Counted from the first letter of the stretch, positions 34,771 through 44,570 are shown. The stretch: DNA of 64,000 nt from Bacillota bacterium (GCA_023391695.1 JAEWAK010000062.1:6947-70946); one strand, 5' to 3'. Notes: a model not told the origin generated them from the sequence alone. Made by a program: numbers and translations.

Positions 34771-37014
34771 ATGTTTAAGATGTTCAGGAAATGTTTGCCA
34801 ATGATAATTGTGATGTGTATGCTTTTTACTTCCTCAGACAGGGTATCCTTTGCAGCACAGGCTGCAAACGAATCCAAAGTAACCCGGGTATCTGAAGTGA
34901 CGGAAGTACAGGAAGTAACGGAAATACCCGGAGCCCCGGAGGTAACGGCTGCCACAACGGCGGGTAACCGGCCTGCGGTACCGTACAGTCTTGATATTGT
35001 GCAGGAGGGCAGCAGCTTAAAGCTTAGCTGGGAAGCCGCCGGTACGGACGCATTAAGCTATGAAATCTACCGGGCACCCAGCAGGTTTGCCGACTATGAA
35101 CGGATCGGGACGGCGAACGGGGAAGAATATACGGATACTGCCCCCAATGCAGGCAAATATGCTAACTATTACAAAATATATGCGGTAAGTGCATACGGAA
35201 AGAGCGTCGGATCCGAACCCCTGTCCCTGGAAACCAAATTGTTCGGCAATAACATGATTTTCTTTACCGACACGGATAATACGGCAGAAATTGATGCGGA
35301 AGTGGCAAGAATTTATGCAATCCAGAAGGATGCCCAGTTTGGTACAAAACGTTATTCACTGTTATTCAAGCCGGGAGATTATACCGATACGGCCATGATG
35401 CAGGTCGGCTTTTATACCCACATCGCCGGGCTTGGGGCAACTCCTCTTGAAACCAGGTTAAAAAACATTGAGACACCGGCATACCTGCCCAACAACAATG
35501 CAACCTGTAATTTCTGGCGTTCAGCCGAGAACCTGAGTATCGTAGATACGGATAATAACGGGGACGTATATTTTAACTTTAAGTGGGCGGTATCCCAGGC
35601 GGCACCCCTAAGGCGCATGGATGTGGGGCGCAGGTCCACCTTTGACTGGTGGTACGGCTGGGCAAGCGGCGGTTTTGCGGCAGACAGCGTCTTTCACAAG
35701 GAAGCCGGTTCTTATTCCCAGCAGCAGTACTATACCAGAAACAGTGTTCTGAAAGCCGGTTTTTACGGAGTGAACTGGAACGGCTTCTTCCAGGGTGTTA
35801 CCGGTGCGCCGAAAAGTAACTGGCAGCTGGGACAGGGAAATAATAATTATACCAATATCCCGACGACTCCGGTCATCCGGGAAAAACCGTTTTTATATCT
35901 GGATAAGGGAGAATATAAAATCTTTGTTCCGTCCCTCCGCCGTAATGCATCCGGTGTGACCTGGTCGGAAGGAAATATAGGGGCCGGTACTTCCCTTGGT
36001 CTGAATGAGTTTTATATTGCTAAACCGGAAACCGATAATGCCGCAACCATAAATGCGGCCCTCCAGGCAGGCAAGCATATACTGCTGACACCCGGTATCT
36101 ATTATGCGGAAGCACCCATCGTCATAACCGACCCGGATACCATAGTTTTAGGCCTTGGCCTTGCTACCGTAATACCCACCAATAATACGGCAGCCATGAT
36201 CATTGAAGATGTGGACGGTGTTACCGCTGCCGGCATAATTTTTGATGCGGGAGAGTATTCGGATAACTTACTGGTAGTGGGACGGGAAAATAGCAACAAA
36301 GACCATTCGGCAGCTCCGACCCTGTTAGCGGACCTGTTCTTTCGGATCGGCGGTGTCCATGGCGGTGTTGCCTCGGCCGATGTAGCCCTGGTAATAAACA
36401 GCGATGATGTTATCGGCGATCATTTCTGGATATGGAGGGCTGACCACGGTGACGGTGTTGCCTGGGATTTGAATAAGGCCAGGCACGGACTGGTGGTAAA
36501 CGGTGACGATATGACCATGTATGGCCTGTTTAATGAACACTTCCAGGAGTACCAGACCTTATGGAACGGCAACGGCGGCCGCATGTATTTCTACCAGTGT
36601 GAGACACCTTATGATCCGCAGCGCCAGGCGGATTATATGAGCCATAACGGTACCACGAAAGGTTATGCAGCCTATAAGGTGGCGAATAAGGTAGATACCC
36701 ATTATGCGGCGGGACTTGGTATCTATGATGTATTTATCAAGACCAACGGTGCCAGTATATTTATTGACAATGCCATGGAAGTTCCGAATAAGGAAGGTGT
36801 AATCGTTGAAAATGCCTGTATTGTGGAAATTGCCAATGGTGAGGGACCTCTGGTGGGCATTAACAGCATCGTAAACGGTACCGGCAACGGTATCAGCACC
36901 GGTATCGGAGGAAAAGGCTTTGCCCGGGAATTTATCTTAAAATATCAGAACGGCATTGCAACTTTGATGGACCGGACCGAGCAAGGCACACAGCCGCCGG
37001 ACGATCCGGAATAA
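34771..37014 (+). CDS. Secreted FN3 plus beta-helix protein
   Basis: 747 residues from ATG 34771 (AAAAGGAGAAGGG upstream); an earlier in-frame ATG at 34735 is possible. Signal peptide MIIVMCMLFTSSD...AA. Residues about 60-160 form a fibronectin type III domain (PYSLDIVQEGSSLKLSW to YYKIYAVSAYG). The rest looks like a right-handed beta-helix with DNAATINAALQAGKHILLTP and DTIVLGLGLATVIPTNN, the pattern of pectate-lyase-superfamily or GH55/GH87-like glucan hydrolases. Actinobacterial relatives are often annotated only as discoidin or adenylyl-cyclase-like. Likely extracellular polysaccharide binding or cleavage; substrate unknown. Confidence 0.75.
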   Translation: MFKMFRKCLPMIIVMCMLFTSSDRVSFAAQAANESKVTRVSEVTEVQEVTEIPGAPEVTAATTAGNRPAVPYSLDIVQEGSSLKLSWEAAGTDALSYEIYRAPSRFADYERIGTANGEEYTDTAPNAGKYANYYKIYAVSAYGKSVGSEPLSLETKLFGNNMIFFTDTDNTAEIDAEVARIYAIQKDAQFGTKRYSLLFKPGDYTDTAMMQVGFYTHIAGLGATPLETRLKNIETPAYLPNNNATCNFWRSAENLSIVDTDNNGDVYFNFKWAVSQAAPLRRMDVGRRSTFDWWYGWASGGFAADSVFHKEAGSYSQQQYYTRNSVLKAGFYGVNWNGFFQGVTGAPKSNWQLGQGNNNYTNIPTTPVIREKPFLYLDKGEYKIFVPSLRRNASGVTWSEGNIGAGTSLGLNEFYIAKPETDNAATINAALQAGKHILLTPGIYYAEAPIVITDPDTIVLGLGLATVIPTNNTAAMIIEDVDGVTAAGIIFDAGEYSDNLLVVGRENSNKDHSAAPTLLADLFFRIGGVHGGVASADVALVINSDDVIGDHFWIWRADHGDGVAWDLNKARHGLVVNGDDMTMYGLFNEHFQEYQTLWNGNGGRMYFYQCETPYDPQRQADYMSHNGTTKGYAAYKVANKVDTHYAAGLGIYDVFIKTNGASIFIDNAMEVPNKEGVIVENACIVEIANGEGPLVGINSIVNGTGNGISTGIGGKGFAREFILKYQNGIATLMDRTEQGTQPPDDPE

Positions 37015-37180
37015 TAAGCCGCCGGCAGAAGGGCAGTTGTTGACATCGCCTAAAACAGGCGGGTTACTGCAAAAACAGCCGGAACAGACCGTAATATCAA
37101 AAATTGGCAATCTGGAAGCTTAAATTAAAATAGTAATCAGTAATATGGTAGTAATCAGATAATATGGAACTTTCGCACTG

Positions 37181-37342
37181 GAGTGTGTTTGAAAAATCAT
37201 TGCACCGTTTTGAACGCTCCACTTTGCAGCAGATTGCATCGCAATTTTGGGAACGTAGCCCCGCTACTCACCCAAAACAAGTTTCTTGCCTCCTGCAAAG
37301 TGGAGCCTCCAGTCCGGCACAAGCATTTTTTTAACACGCTCT
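37181..37342. repeat. 162-bp nested inverted repeat
   Basis: Three concentric stems: outer GAGTGTGTT (37181-37189) with AACACGCTC (37333-37341) continued by A/T and CATTGC/GCACAAGC pairs; middle 14-bp perfect GCTCCACTTTGCAG (37216-37229) with 37293-37306; inner TTTTGGG (37245-37251) with CCCAAAA (37271-37277) capped by GTAG-CCCCG-CTAC (37255-37267). No ORF fits. Could be a MITE or structured RNA. The rest of 37015-37451 shows nothing else. Confidence 0.75.
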
Positions 37343-37451
37343 AGCGTTTTATAACCGTTGGTGCACAGGTACAAATGGATAAACTCTTCTTTTGAAATTG
37401 AATCTCCCGGTATAAACGTATGGGAACACAAAGGATCTTAAGAGATATTTC

Positions 37452-38663
37452 TTAAAAATAATCCGAAAAATAAGGGGTTTGCTGTTCGATTGCATCCTCC
37501 AGCATATCCACGGTTTCTGAATTGCAGGATATGCGGCCGATCTTGTGAAGGTAGTCAGGCCGCTTGTAGCCTAACAGCATGGTCGTCATGGTTTGGATAT
37601 TGATTTTATCGTTGCATTTCTCCGGCACGCGATTAATTTCGCCCTTGCCTTCCGCAGTGATGCGCAGTGCAAAAACACCCTGATTCCATGTAAGCATGGG
37701 GTCATCCAACGTAAATAACCACTCCCGGTCCGTCATGTCCGGTTTAAAGGGATATTGGGCAATAAATCGCTCCAAATCCACAATACGGGCCATGAAATAG
37801 GGGGAGATGGTTTCCTTTATATCCGCATCTTCCAGCAAAAATGCTAAAGGTTCATCCGTGTACGTATTGCCGATAACCTTTGAAATCATGGAAAAATGCG
37901 CACTGATAAAATTCCAAAGTCCGCTGCGGGCTTCTTCGTTGACGAATATCATATCCTTGATGTGAAAGACCTCGTCCGCTATCCGGTAAAGCACATAGCC
38001 ATCCGGCTGTCCGTCCTCATTGTAATATACCGCGGCCATCATATCATCCGGGTCCCACAGCCAATATTCATTCCAAACCAGGTCATTGCGCAGTAAAGCA
38101 CCATGAGTTTGAAGAGCGAACCGTTCATAGGCTTTTCTCACCTGCTCGCTTTCCACCGGAACACGCTCAATTTCGCCGGACACCTGTTTGTTTTTAGGCA
38201 GTTGGTAATCATGAATTTCGTAGGTGATTCTATCGGAAATAATCTCCCACCCCTTCCTTCGGTAATAAGGAATAGAATATGGATACAGGAAGGAAATGGA
38301 CTGGCCCTGTTTTTTCATGTTTTCCAGCGCCTGATATAACAGCTTATGCATGAGCCCCTGATTGGCATACTCCGGGTATGTGCCCACTCCGGTAAGCCCG
38401 CCCATATCATAAGTTTTATTGAAAATGCGTACCTGTAAGGGATAAACGGCTACCTGGGATATGAGTTTGTCCCCGTCAAACCACCCCAGTACATCTGCCT
38501 GCTCCAAAATAGGAGATTTTGCACGAATAATCTCATCTTCTTCCCATCCAATTTGATGTAATTCCCGGTCAGTCACTTGAAAAACATACCTCAGCAGTTG
38601 ATTGTACTGTTCAAGATGTTCCAAACTGACCTTTTTTATTTTTAGCTGTTTTTTCTTAATCAT
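37452..38663 (-). CDS. Eis-type GNAT acetyltransferase
   Basis: 403 residues: N-terminal GNAT domain with the acetyl-CoA loop TYPEYANQGLMHKLL, a second GNAT-like domain and a sterol-carrier-like C-terminal domain (WLFTLDDPMLTWNQGVFAL), the Eis layout. Ends in SDYF with a C-terminal Phe carboxylate, as in the Eis mechanism. Such enzymes acetylate amines including aminoglycosides; substrate here unknown. ATG preceded by AGGAAGGAAG. Confidence 0.88.
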   Translation of the reverse strand: MIKKKQLKIKKVSLEHLEQYNQLLRYVFQVTDRELHQIGWEEDEIIRAKSPILEQADVLGWFDGDKLISQVAVYPLQVRIFNKTYDMGGLTGVGTYPEYANQGLMHKLLYQALENMKKQGQSISFLYPYSIPYYRRKGWEIISDRITYEIHDYQLPKNKQVSGEIERVPVESEQVRKAYERFALQTHGALLRNDLVWNEYWLWDPDDMMAAVYYNEDGQPDGYVLYRIADEVFHIKDMIFVNEEARSGLWNFISAHFSMISKVIGNTYTDEPLAFLLEDADIKETISPYFMARIVDLERFIAQYPFKPDMTDREWLFTLDDPMLTWNQGVFALRITAEGKGEINRVPEKCNDKINIQTMTTMLLGYKRPDYLHKIGRISCNSETVDMLEDAIEQQTPYFSDYF

Positions 38664-38967
38664 AAAATCTTCCTTCCTTGTTTAAAAGGGCTTCTTAATT
38701 AATCAGATTATAACAGGATATGGAATTGTAATACAAGAAAAATTTACAATGATTTATAATGCTTTTCTGATATCCCGCCGTATCTAAAACCATAATCAGG
38801 TTTAAGTGAAAATTAAGTTGAATTATGTATAAAATTATCAAAAATGGTAGAAATTAGTATACAAAATACGTTTTATATGGTATATTTATAGAGATATGTT
38901 TTATATTTAAAAGCCAGGTCGGAGGGTAATGGCTGATAAAACAAAATAATAAAAAGAGGGTTGTTAT
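38664..38967. other. Divergent intergenic region without gene
   Basis: 304 bp between the Eis-type gene and the gene at 38968. AT-rich; nothing beyond possible -10-like TATAAT and TATTTATA elements and the ribosome site AAAGAGGG before 38968. Confidence 0.5.
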
Positions 38968-40164
38968 ATGGTAGCATCGTTTAGCGAAAGTATTGAAGTG
39001 TCGCAGGAACGTAGAATTGAGCAGTTAAAGGCGGAGTGTAAAAATGAAAAAATAGAATTTATCAGTGTACAGGGTATACCATTAAAAGATGTAAATTCCG
39101 CCAAAGCTTCTTTTGGTTCTGCGCTTACATCATTGGCCGGGGGAAAAGCGGAATATGATTTCCTGCAGATTTATACCTTAAGCCAAAATAATCAAATGCA
39201 GTATTTCTTCCAGCCTTTTTGTGGGCTGACTCCACTGCCGGGACAGCATTTCATGGTGATTCCCGTCTCAATAAAAAATCCGGTACAATATCGTATAAAG
39301 AAGAAAAAAAGCTTTACGGAAGCCGTTTACCAGGATTTTATGAACCGTGTTCCTTTAATCAGTAATAGGAAAATCCGTATCTGCGAGTGGCTGTGTGTGG
39401 ATACAGACGTGCAGAAAAGGTTGAAGGAAACAAAATTGTCCGTTTTGCGGGAGATTTCCCATGTTTGGCAGAATGGCATGACAAAAATAGAACTGGAATG
39501 GACCTTTCAGGCAAGCGCAATTAATGATGAATTTACCCTTGTCAGTGTGCAGTCCGGCAGGTACGGTTCCCTTGGGGAAAGAACCGGCCTTAAGCAGTTC
39601 AGGGAAATTGTCTCATTTTTTGTACAATTTGCCGGCCGTTACAAAGGTGACGGTTCCAATAATGTATTGATTTCAAATTCCTATTTGAGTTCCTGCTTTG
39701 TAAATAAGTTTTTAAATGATATACAGGAAGCCAAATTTACCGGCATTCCGGACTGGAGGCCGGTCAATATCGTAAAATCCATCATTGCCAATCTGATAAA
39801 GTTTGAAAACCATAAGAAAGTTTATTTACGGGAAAATATAGATGCAAAGAAAATGAAGAACCTTCAGGCGGGCATCCTTAAGAAATATGATATAGACCCG
39901 TCAGAGGTTGTGGCGGCCGCATCCCTGGATACCTTTGGCGGAATGAAACAGGCTGCTGTCTTTACAAAAGATAAATTATATATTTCTGATCTGGATTATG
40001 AAATAACCTTAAATCTGCACGACGTCGCCGGTACCAAGGGATTGAAAGGCCTGCTGGATACCTCTTTGGAACTGGAACTGGCCGATGGGAATACCCTTAC
40101 GTTAAAGGTTGGCCTGGTAGGTGGTTTTATGAACGACTTTTTTAAAGAACTGTGTAAAATTTAA
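38968..40164 (+). CDS. Hypothetical cytoplasmic protein
   Basis: 398 residues, no signal peptide or membrane segment, good ribosome site and core-like codon use. N-terminal coiled segment EVSQERRIEQLKAECKNEK; the end (KQAAVFTKDKLYISDLDYEI then LNLHDVAGTKGLKGLLDTSL) has the strand pattern of PH-like domains seen in stress or phage-shock-associated proteins. I recognise no family. Single gene, no operon. Confidence 0.75.
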   Translation: MVASFSESIEVSQERRIEQLKAECKNEKIEFISVQGIPLKDVNSAKASFGSALTSLAGGKAEYDFLQIYTLSQNNQMQYFFQPFCGLTPLPGQHFMVIPVSIKNPVQYRIKKKKSFTEAVYQDFMNRVPLISNRKIRICEWLCVDTDVQKRLKETKLSVLREISHVWQNGMTKIELEWTFQASAINDEFTLVSVQSGRYGSLGERTGLKQFREIVSFFVQFAGRYKGDGSNNVLISNSYLSSCFVNKFLNDIQEAKFTGIPDWRPVNIVKSIIANLIKFENHKKVYLRENIDAKKMKNLQAGILKKYDIDPSEVVAAASLDTFGGMKQAAVFTKDKLYISDLDYEITLNLHDVAGTKGLKGLLDTSLELELADGNTLTLKVGLVGGFMNDFFKELCKI

Positions 40165-40230
40165 TAACGGCAGCCTTAGAAATTTACTGCTGCAAAACCG
40201 TTATTATCCTGCAAACAGGACTCTTTCTCT

Positions 40231-40262
40231 TGCAACAGGATATTACGTCCTGTTGCACGAAA
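40231..40262 (+). terminator. Intrinsic terminator
   Basis: 10-bp perfect stem TGCAACAGGA (40231-40240) with 40248-40257, 7-nt loop; followed by CGAAAAAGCC, so T-richness is on the other strand (TTTTTCG before the stem on the minus strand), where it could serve the FtsX operon ending at 40383. Confidence 0.55.
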
Positions 40263-40382
40263 AAGCCTGCCCGGTTAGAAATACACACGCAGGCAGAGAA
40301 ATATGCCGGCTTTGCCGTTCCGTCCCCTGCGAGATCGTATATGCAAAATTAAAGCCTGTGGAATAAAAGAACTCCTTTTCTT

Positions 40383-42629
40383 TTATTCCAGTCTGGATTT
40401 TAAAATCTCATTCATGGAAATCTGATTCACTTTTTTCCTGCTTAATCCCTTGGAGATTTCAAAGGTTAGATAGATAATAATAAATCCCGCAATCAGGTAG
40501 ATAGAATCTATTTTTAAAGGCAGGGCAATGCTCATATCCTGTGTCAAGGAATGGAGCATGGAGCCGACGGAAGCAAATAACAGGGGTATTCCTAAAAGGT
40601 AACCTGCAAGGACTAAATAGGACGAACTGTTTAAAACCATGGAATATACTTCTTTTTTGCGGTATCCCAGGACTTTCATAAGGGATAGGGTTTCCTTGTT
40701 TTCTTCGATAACCATGGAAGTTACCACGTACAGGACGATAAGGCCGATAAGAAAGGAGATAAATGCCATGGTGCCTACCGCAGCCTGGATGGGCTGGGTC
40801 ATGGAATCAAATGCATTCTTCATATCATCCACGGACAGGGCAGTTAATAGCTGGGTTTCCGGAATATCTAACTTGTTCGTACTCCATAATCCGAAATAAC
40901 TGCCTTCGGGATATTGGAACATGCTGTTAAACTGTGACAGCGGGACATAAATGTAGTTGCCCACATAAGTTTCCGCAATACTGTCTATGGTTATGCCGTA
41001 TTCCTTTGAATCCGCCCTGCCGGCTATCTGAACCGTATCCCCGGGCTTTACCTTTAATTTATCCGCCAGGGGCCTTGTAATGATAACCTGGTCCGTGGTT
41101 AACTTACTGCCGGATTTATCTTTAAAGGTAATATATCTGGAGTAGGGACTTACGCCGTATACGGCTAAATTCATATTGTCATTGGATTTTGCGGAAAAAA
41201 GTGCTTCGGAAAAAGCTTCTCCTTCCGGCGGAGCACCTTGTTTAAGGGTATTGAACACATAGTGGTAATTGTATTTAAATGCCTGTTCAAAGCCGTCCTT
41301 CATCACATAATCCAGGGAGCTTTTGGCCGCAAAACCAATCAGGAGAAGCATGGTGGCAATGGCGACTCCAAGCAGTAAAAACGCGCTTCTGGGAATACTT
41401 CTGAGCTGTTCCCTGATCCGGAACTTGGTCGAAAACCGCAATTTGTCCAGTTTCAAATGTTTTTCCAGGAAGCCGGTTTTTTGGTTTGTATTCCCGCCTC
41501 TCATAAGTTCCAACGGAGAATTCTTAAGGGCTTTATTTACTACAAAATAACCGGCGGCACTTAAGAATATGACTGGAAGAAAAATACTTGTTACAAGATA
41601 CTTTACACTGATATCGACATCTCCCACGGGCATGTTAAAGTATGCCACCATAACGGCAATCATTGGCCGCAGGGCAATAACGCCAAGGATGGTTCCGATA
41701 ATTCCGCCGGTGATACCAATTAACAAGGGGTATCTTAAATAATGGTTCTGAATTTGTTTTTTCCGGTAGCCCAGGGCATACAGTGTCCCGATAATGGGGG
41801 CCTCCCTTTTTAGCAGCCTCCACATGACAATACCCGTTAATATGCAGGAAAGAAGCAGGATAGCGGTGGGCATGGCGGTACTTACCCTGTCGATGCCGTT
41901 AAGTTTTGTCTGCACAAATGTGATCCGGAGGTTTGCTTCTGCATTAACCCAATTTAAGATATTGATATTTTCATTCCTGAAATAGTCTTTCAGCCGGGAC
42001 ATTGCAGTTCCGTAGCGGTTTTCCTCCCCGTTATACTTAAGGGCATAAAAGCCGTACCCTTTATTTAGGGAGTGAAAGGCATTTTTTCCAATTACGGCAA
42101 CACCGAAATGCCTGGAATCCGTCAGAATATCTCCTTCTGATTTTAAGGGATAAATATAATTGGGAAGTGACATAAAACCGGATATCTGGAAAGTTTCATC
42201 ATAGATCTTTAAGGTATCGCCTAAATTTAAACTATTTGCCTTTGCATAGGAAGGATCAATGAGAAGATCATGATCCTCTTTTAAAGCGCTGCCTTTTATG
42301 ACCGCAGGTATATTTACCTTAACATTCTCTGAAAATACCCGGATTACCTTATCCTCCGGTAATGAATAATCAAAAGTCCTGCCTTCTTCCAGTGTTACGT
42401 TAAATTCCGATTCCAGTTCCTCTAAATTGGCAAGTGCCTGGTCGGTCATAAGGTCCGCATCCTCCTGTACATATTTCTTTTCAAAGGAAGAGGTGATACC
42501 CGACAGATTATTGGAAAGCAGATGAAACATGGTAAATAAAAGGCAGCTTATAATAATAAGTGCTAAGGAGCCAAAATATTGGGACTTGCTTTCCAACATG
42601 GTCCTCATTATTTTTTTATTGATGATCAT
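40383..42629 (-). CDS. ABC transporter permease, two FtsX domains
   Basis: 748 residues. One N-terminal membrane span (SLALIIISCLLFTMFHLLS), a large extracellular MacB-PCD-like domain, a first FtsX domain with four spans and the stretch ALGYRKKQIQNHYLRYP, a second extracellular domain, and a second FtsX domain with VLGYRKKEVYSMVLNSS. Mechanotransmission-type (type VII) exporters of this build move peptides or antibiotics or act as sensors. ATG 42629 overlaps the ATPase stop in TAATG. Confidence 0.9.
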   Translation of the reverse strand: MIINKKIMRTMLESKSQYFGSLALIIISCLLFTMFHLLSNNLSGITSSFEKKYVQEDADLMTDQALANLEELESEFNVTLEEGRTFDYSLPEDKVIRVFSENVKVNIPAVIKGSALKEDHDLLIDPSYAKANSLNLGDTLKIYDETFQISGFMSLPNYIYPLKSEGDILTDSRHFGVAVIGKNAFHSLNKGYGFYALKYNGEENRYGTAMSRLKDYFRNENINILNWVNAEANLRITFVQTKLNGIDRVSTAMPTAILLLSCILTGIVMWRLLKREAPIIGTLYALGYRKKQIQNHYLRYPLLIGITGGIIGTILGVIALRPMIAVMVAYFNMPVGDVDISVKYLVTSIFLPVIFLSAAGYFVVNKALKNSPLELMRGGNTNQKTGFLEKHLKLDKLRFSTKFRIREQLRSIPRSAFLLLGVAIATMLLLIGFAAKSSLDYVMKDGFEQAFKYNYHYVFNTLKQGAPPEGEAFSEALFSAKSNDNMNLAVYGVSPYSRYITFKDKSGSKLTTDQVIITRPLADKLKVKPGDTVQIAGRADSKEYGITIDSIAETYVGNYIYVPLSQFNSMFQYPEGSYFGLWSTNKLDIPETQLLTALSVDDMKNAFDSMTQPIQAAVGTMAFISFLIGLIVLYVVTSMVIEENKETLSLMKVLGYRKKEVYSMVLNSSSYLVLAGYLLGIPLLFASVGSMLHSLTQDMSIALPLKIDSIYLIAGFIIIYLTFEISKGLSRKKVNQISMNEILKSRLE

Positions 42630-43327
42630 TACCACTCAATCCTTTCCGCAGCCGTAACGGTTTTATTGGCTGAACTTTCTACAATTTCACCGCTTCTGAT
42701 CCGGTATACCCGGTTTGCCATGGCACGGATAGCGGTATTGTGGGTTATCATAAGTATAGTGGTCCCGAAATTCTTGTTTATATTCTGTAAAAGCTTTAGG
42801 ATATCCCGTGAGGTTCCATAATCCAGAGCGCCTGTGGGTTCGTCACACAATAAAAGCTTTGGGTTCTTAACGACGGCTCTTGCGATGGAAACTCTCTGCT
42901 GTTCCCCGCCGCTTAATTCTTTTGGAAACCGGTATTTTTTATCCGCCATTCCTACGGCTGCCAATACATCATCCGTGGGAAGAGGAGAGCTGCTTATATT
43001 GGAAACTACCTCAACATTTTCGCCTACCGTAAGGTGAGGTATCAAATTATAAAACTGGAAGATGAAGCCTATTTTATCCCTTCTGTAGTCGGTAAGCTGA
43101 CTGTCCGACAGCTTTGTAACCTCCATATTATCTGCTGTAACCGCACCGGAGTCGGCCCGGTCTATTCCCCCGATAATATTCAGAAGGGTGGATTTGCCGG
43201 ACCCGGAAGGACCGAGTATTACTCCGATCTCTCCTTTATCAAGAGCCATATCCATGCCTTTTAATACAGGTGTGGTTACTTCACCGTTTTTATAGCTTTT
43301 CTTTAAATTTACTACTTCAATAAACAT
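42629..43327 (-). CDS. ABC transporter ATP-binding protein (LolD/MacB type)
   Basis: 232 residues. Walker A GPSGSGKST (about 38-46), signature LSGGEQQRV, Walker B LLCDEPTGALD, H-loop MITHN. LolD/SalX family, the partner of FtsX permeases. ATG directly abuts the stop of a small upstream ORF (TAAATG), so the three genes are coupled. Confidence 0.93.
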   Translation of the reverse strand: MFIEVVNLKKSYKNGEVTTPVLKGMDMALDKGEIGVILGPSGSGKSTLLNIIGGIDRADSGAVTADNMEVTKLSDSQLTDYRRDKIGFIFQFYNLIPHLTVGENVEVVSNISSSPLPTDDVLAAVGMADKKYRFPKELSGGEQQRVSIARAVVKNPKLLLCDEPTGALDYGTSRDILKLLQNINKNFGTTILMITHNTAIRAMANRVYRIRSGEIVESSANKTVTAAERIEW

Positions 43328-43444
43328 TTATTTCCTGCCTCCCATGCCATTTTTTAAGAGCTCAATTAAGGCACCGATCTCTTTTTCGAAGTCTTCAAAG
43401 TTTTCGTCTGTAATATCTTCACCGTGGTTTCTTGCCTTATTCAT
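43328..43444 (-). CDS. Small ORF leading the FtsX-ABC operon
   Basis: 38 codons from ATG 43444, which has AAGGAATAT upstream: acidic helix DENFEDFEKEIGALIELLKN ending GMGGRK, stop touching the ATPase start. The frame is open further to 43528 (66 codons), but those earlier ATGs lack ribosome sites and lie over the MerR promoter. Function unknown; possibly a regulator-tail remnant or a coupling peptide. Confidence 0.55.
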   Translation of the reverse strand: MNKARNHGEDITDENFEDFEKEIGALIELLKNGMGGRK

Positions 43445-43503
43445 CAGATATTCCTTGATCTTAAAAGAAACTCCTGTGATAAAGAGAATATTAGGATAAA
43501 GCA

Positions 43504-43534
43504 TTGACTTTGACGTCGCGTCGTACATTAAACT
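43504..43534 (+). promoter_or_regulatory. MerR-type promoter with 19-bp spacer
   Basis: TTGACT 43504-43509 and TAAACT 43529-43534, separated by 19 bp, with the dyad ACGtCGCGtCGT (43513-43524) centred in the spacer. This is the hallmark of promoters twisted into activity by MerR-family regulators, here the one encoded directly downstream. Confidence 0.8.
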
Positions 43535-43555
43535 TGGAATACAAGGAGGGTGGCT

Positions 43556-44542
43556 ATGGAGTTACAGACAATCAGTCAGGTATCGAAAAGTTTTCATATT
43601 TCAACCAGGACGCTCCGCTATTATGAGCAGATCGGCTTATTAAAAAGTGTAAAAAAAGAGGATTATGCGTACCGTACCTATGGGCCGGAAGCAATACTTC
43701 GTTTAAAACAGGTTATTATTTTGCGTAAGTTAAGGATCCCTTTAAAACAGATTATCACGATCCTGGAAAGTGACAGTACCAGGAAAATATTAGAGGTATT
43801 CACCAAAAATCTGAATGAAGTTGAAAATGAAATAACCGCACTGTCAACCATTCGTTCCCTTTTGAATACTTTTATTGACCGGCTGAATGAAAATGCCCGT
43901 CTGGGCTTAAGACTGGATTTATTTGACGACAAAACGATTCTTAAGATTGCTGATTCCCTGGTCATCTCCAAGATTAATTTCAAGGAGGAAACAAGCGTGG
44001 AAGATTTGAACAAAGCAAATGAAAGTTTAACAAAGTTAAAAGACGTAAGGATCGTCTATTTGCCCCCGGCGGCGGTAGCGGCATACCAATACGAGGGGGA
44101 TGAGCCGGAGATGCATGTGAATCAGGTTGTCGATGAATTTGCCCGCAGCAGCGGGCTGGCTGAGATAAAACCGGATTTAAGGCATTTTGGTTTTAACAGT
44201 CCGAATCCGGTGGATGATACCGGTTTTCACGGTTATGAAATGTGGGTAACGATTCCGGATAATATGGAGGTACTTAAACCTCTGACGAAGAAACAGTTTG
44301 AGGGCGGACTTTATGCTGCTCATATGATTCCCATGGGAGCCTTTGAAGAATGGGGACTTTTACATGACTGGGTCATGAATGATAATCCCAGGTATGAAAG
44401 TAACTCCGGTGACAAAGGAGCGGAATGTATGTGGGGGCTACTGGAAGAACACTTAAACTATATCAGCCACATCAACCTGGCCGATTCGGAACCGGAAGAC
44501 CTGCAGCTGGATTTATTGTTTCCCATAAGGGAAAAAGCTTAG
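43556..44542 (+). CDS. MerR family regulator with GyrI-like effector domain
   Basis: 329 residues from ATG 43556 (AAGGAGGG upstream). N-terminal MerR winged helix (TISQVSKSFHISTRTLRYYE, residues 4-23), dimerisation helix, and C-terminal GyrI/Rob-like small-molecule domain from about residue 160, typical of multidrug sensors such as BmrR. Divergent from the FtsX exporter it likely controls, with an autoregulated promoter. Confidence 0.92.
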   Translation: MELQTISQVSKSFHISTRTLRYYEQIGLLKSVKKEDYAYRTYGPEAILRLKQVIILRKLRIPLKQIITILESDSTRKILEVFTKNLNEVENEITALSTIRSLLNTFIDRLNENARLGLRLDLFDDKTILKIADSLVISKINFKEETSVEDLNKANESLTKLKDVRIVYLPPAAVAAYQYEGDEPEMHVNQVVDEFARSSGLAEIKPDLRHFGFNSPNPVDDTGFHGYEMWVTIPDNMEVLKPLTKKQFEGGLYAAHMIPMGAFEEWGLLHDWVMNDNPRYESNSGDKGAECMWGLLEEHLNYISHINLADSEPEDLQLDLLFPIREKA

Positions 44543-44547
44543 TAAGG

Positions 44548-44570
44548 AAGGGGCTGCGGCCCCTTTCTTA
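44548..44570 (+). terminator. Short intrinsic terminator
   Basis: AAGGGGC (44548-44554) with GCCCCTT (44559-44565), 4-nt loop, followed by TCTTAT. Directly after the MerR-type gene. Confidence 0.65.
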
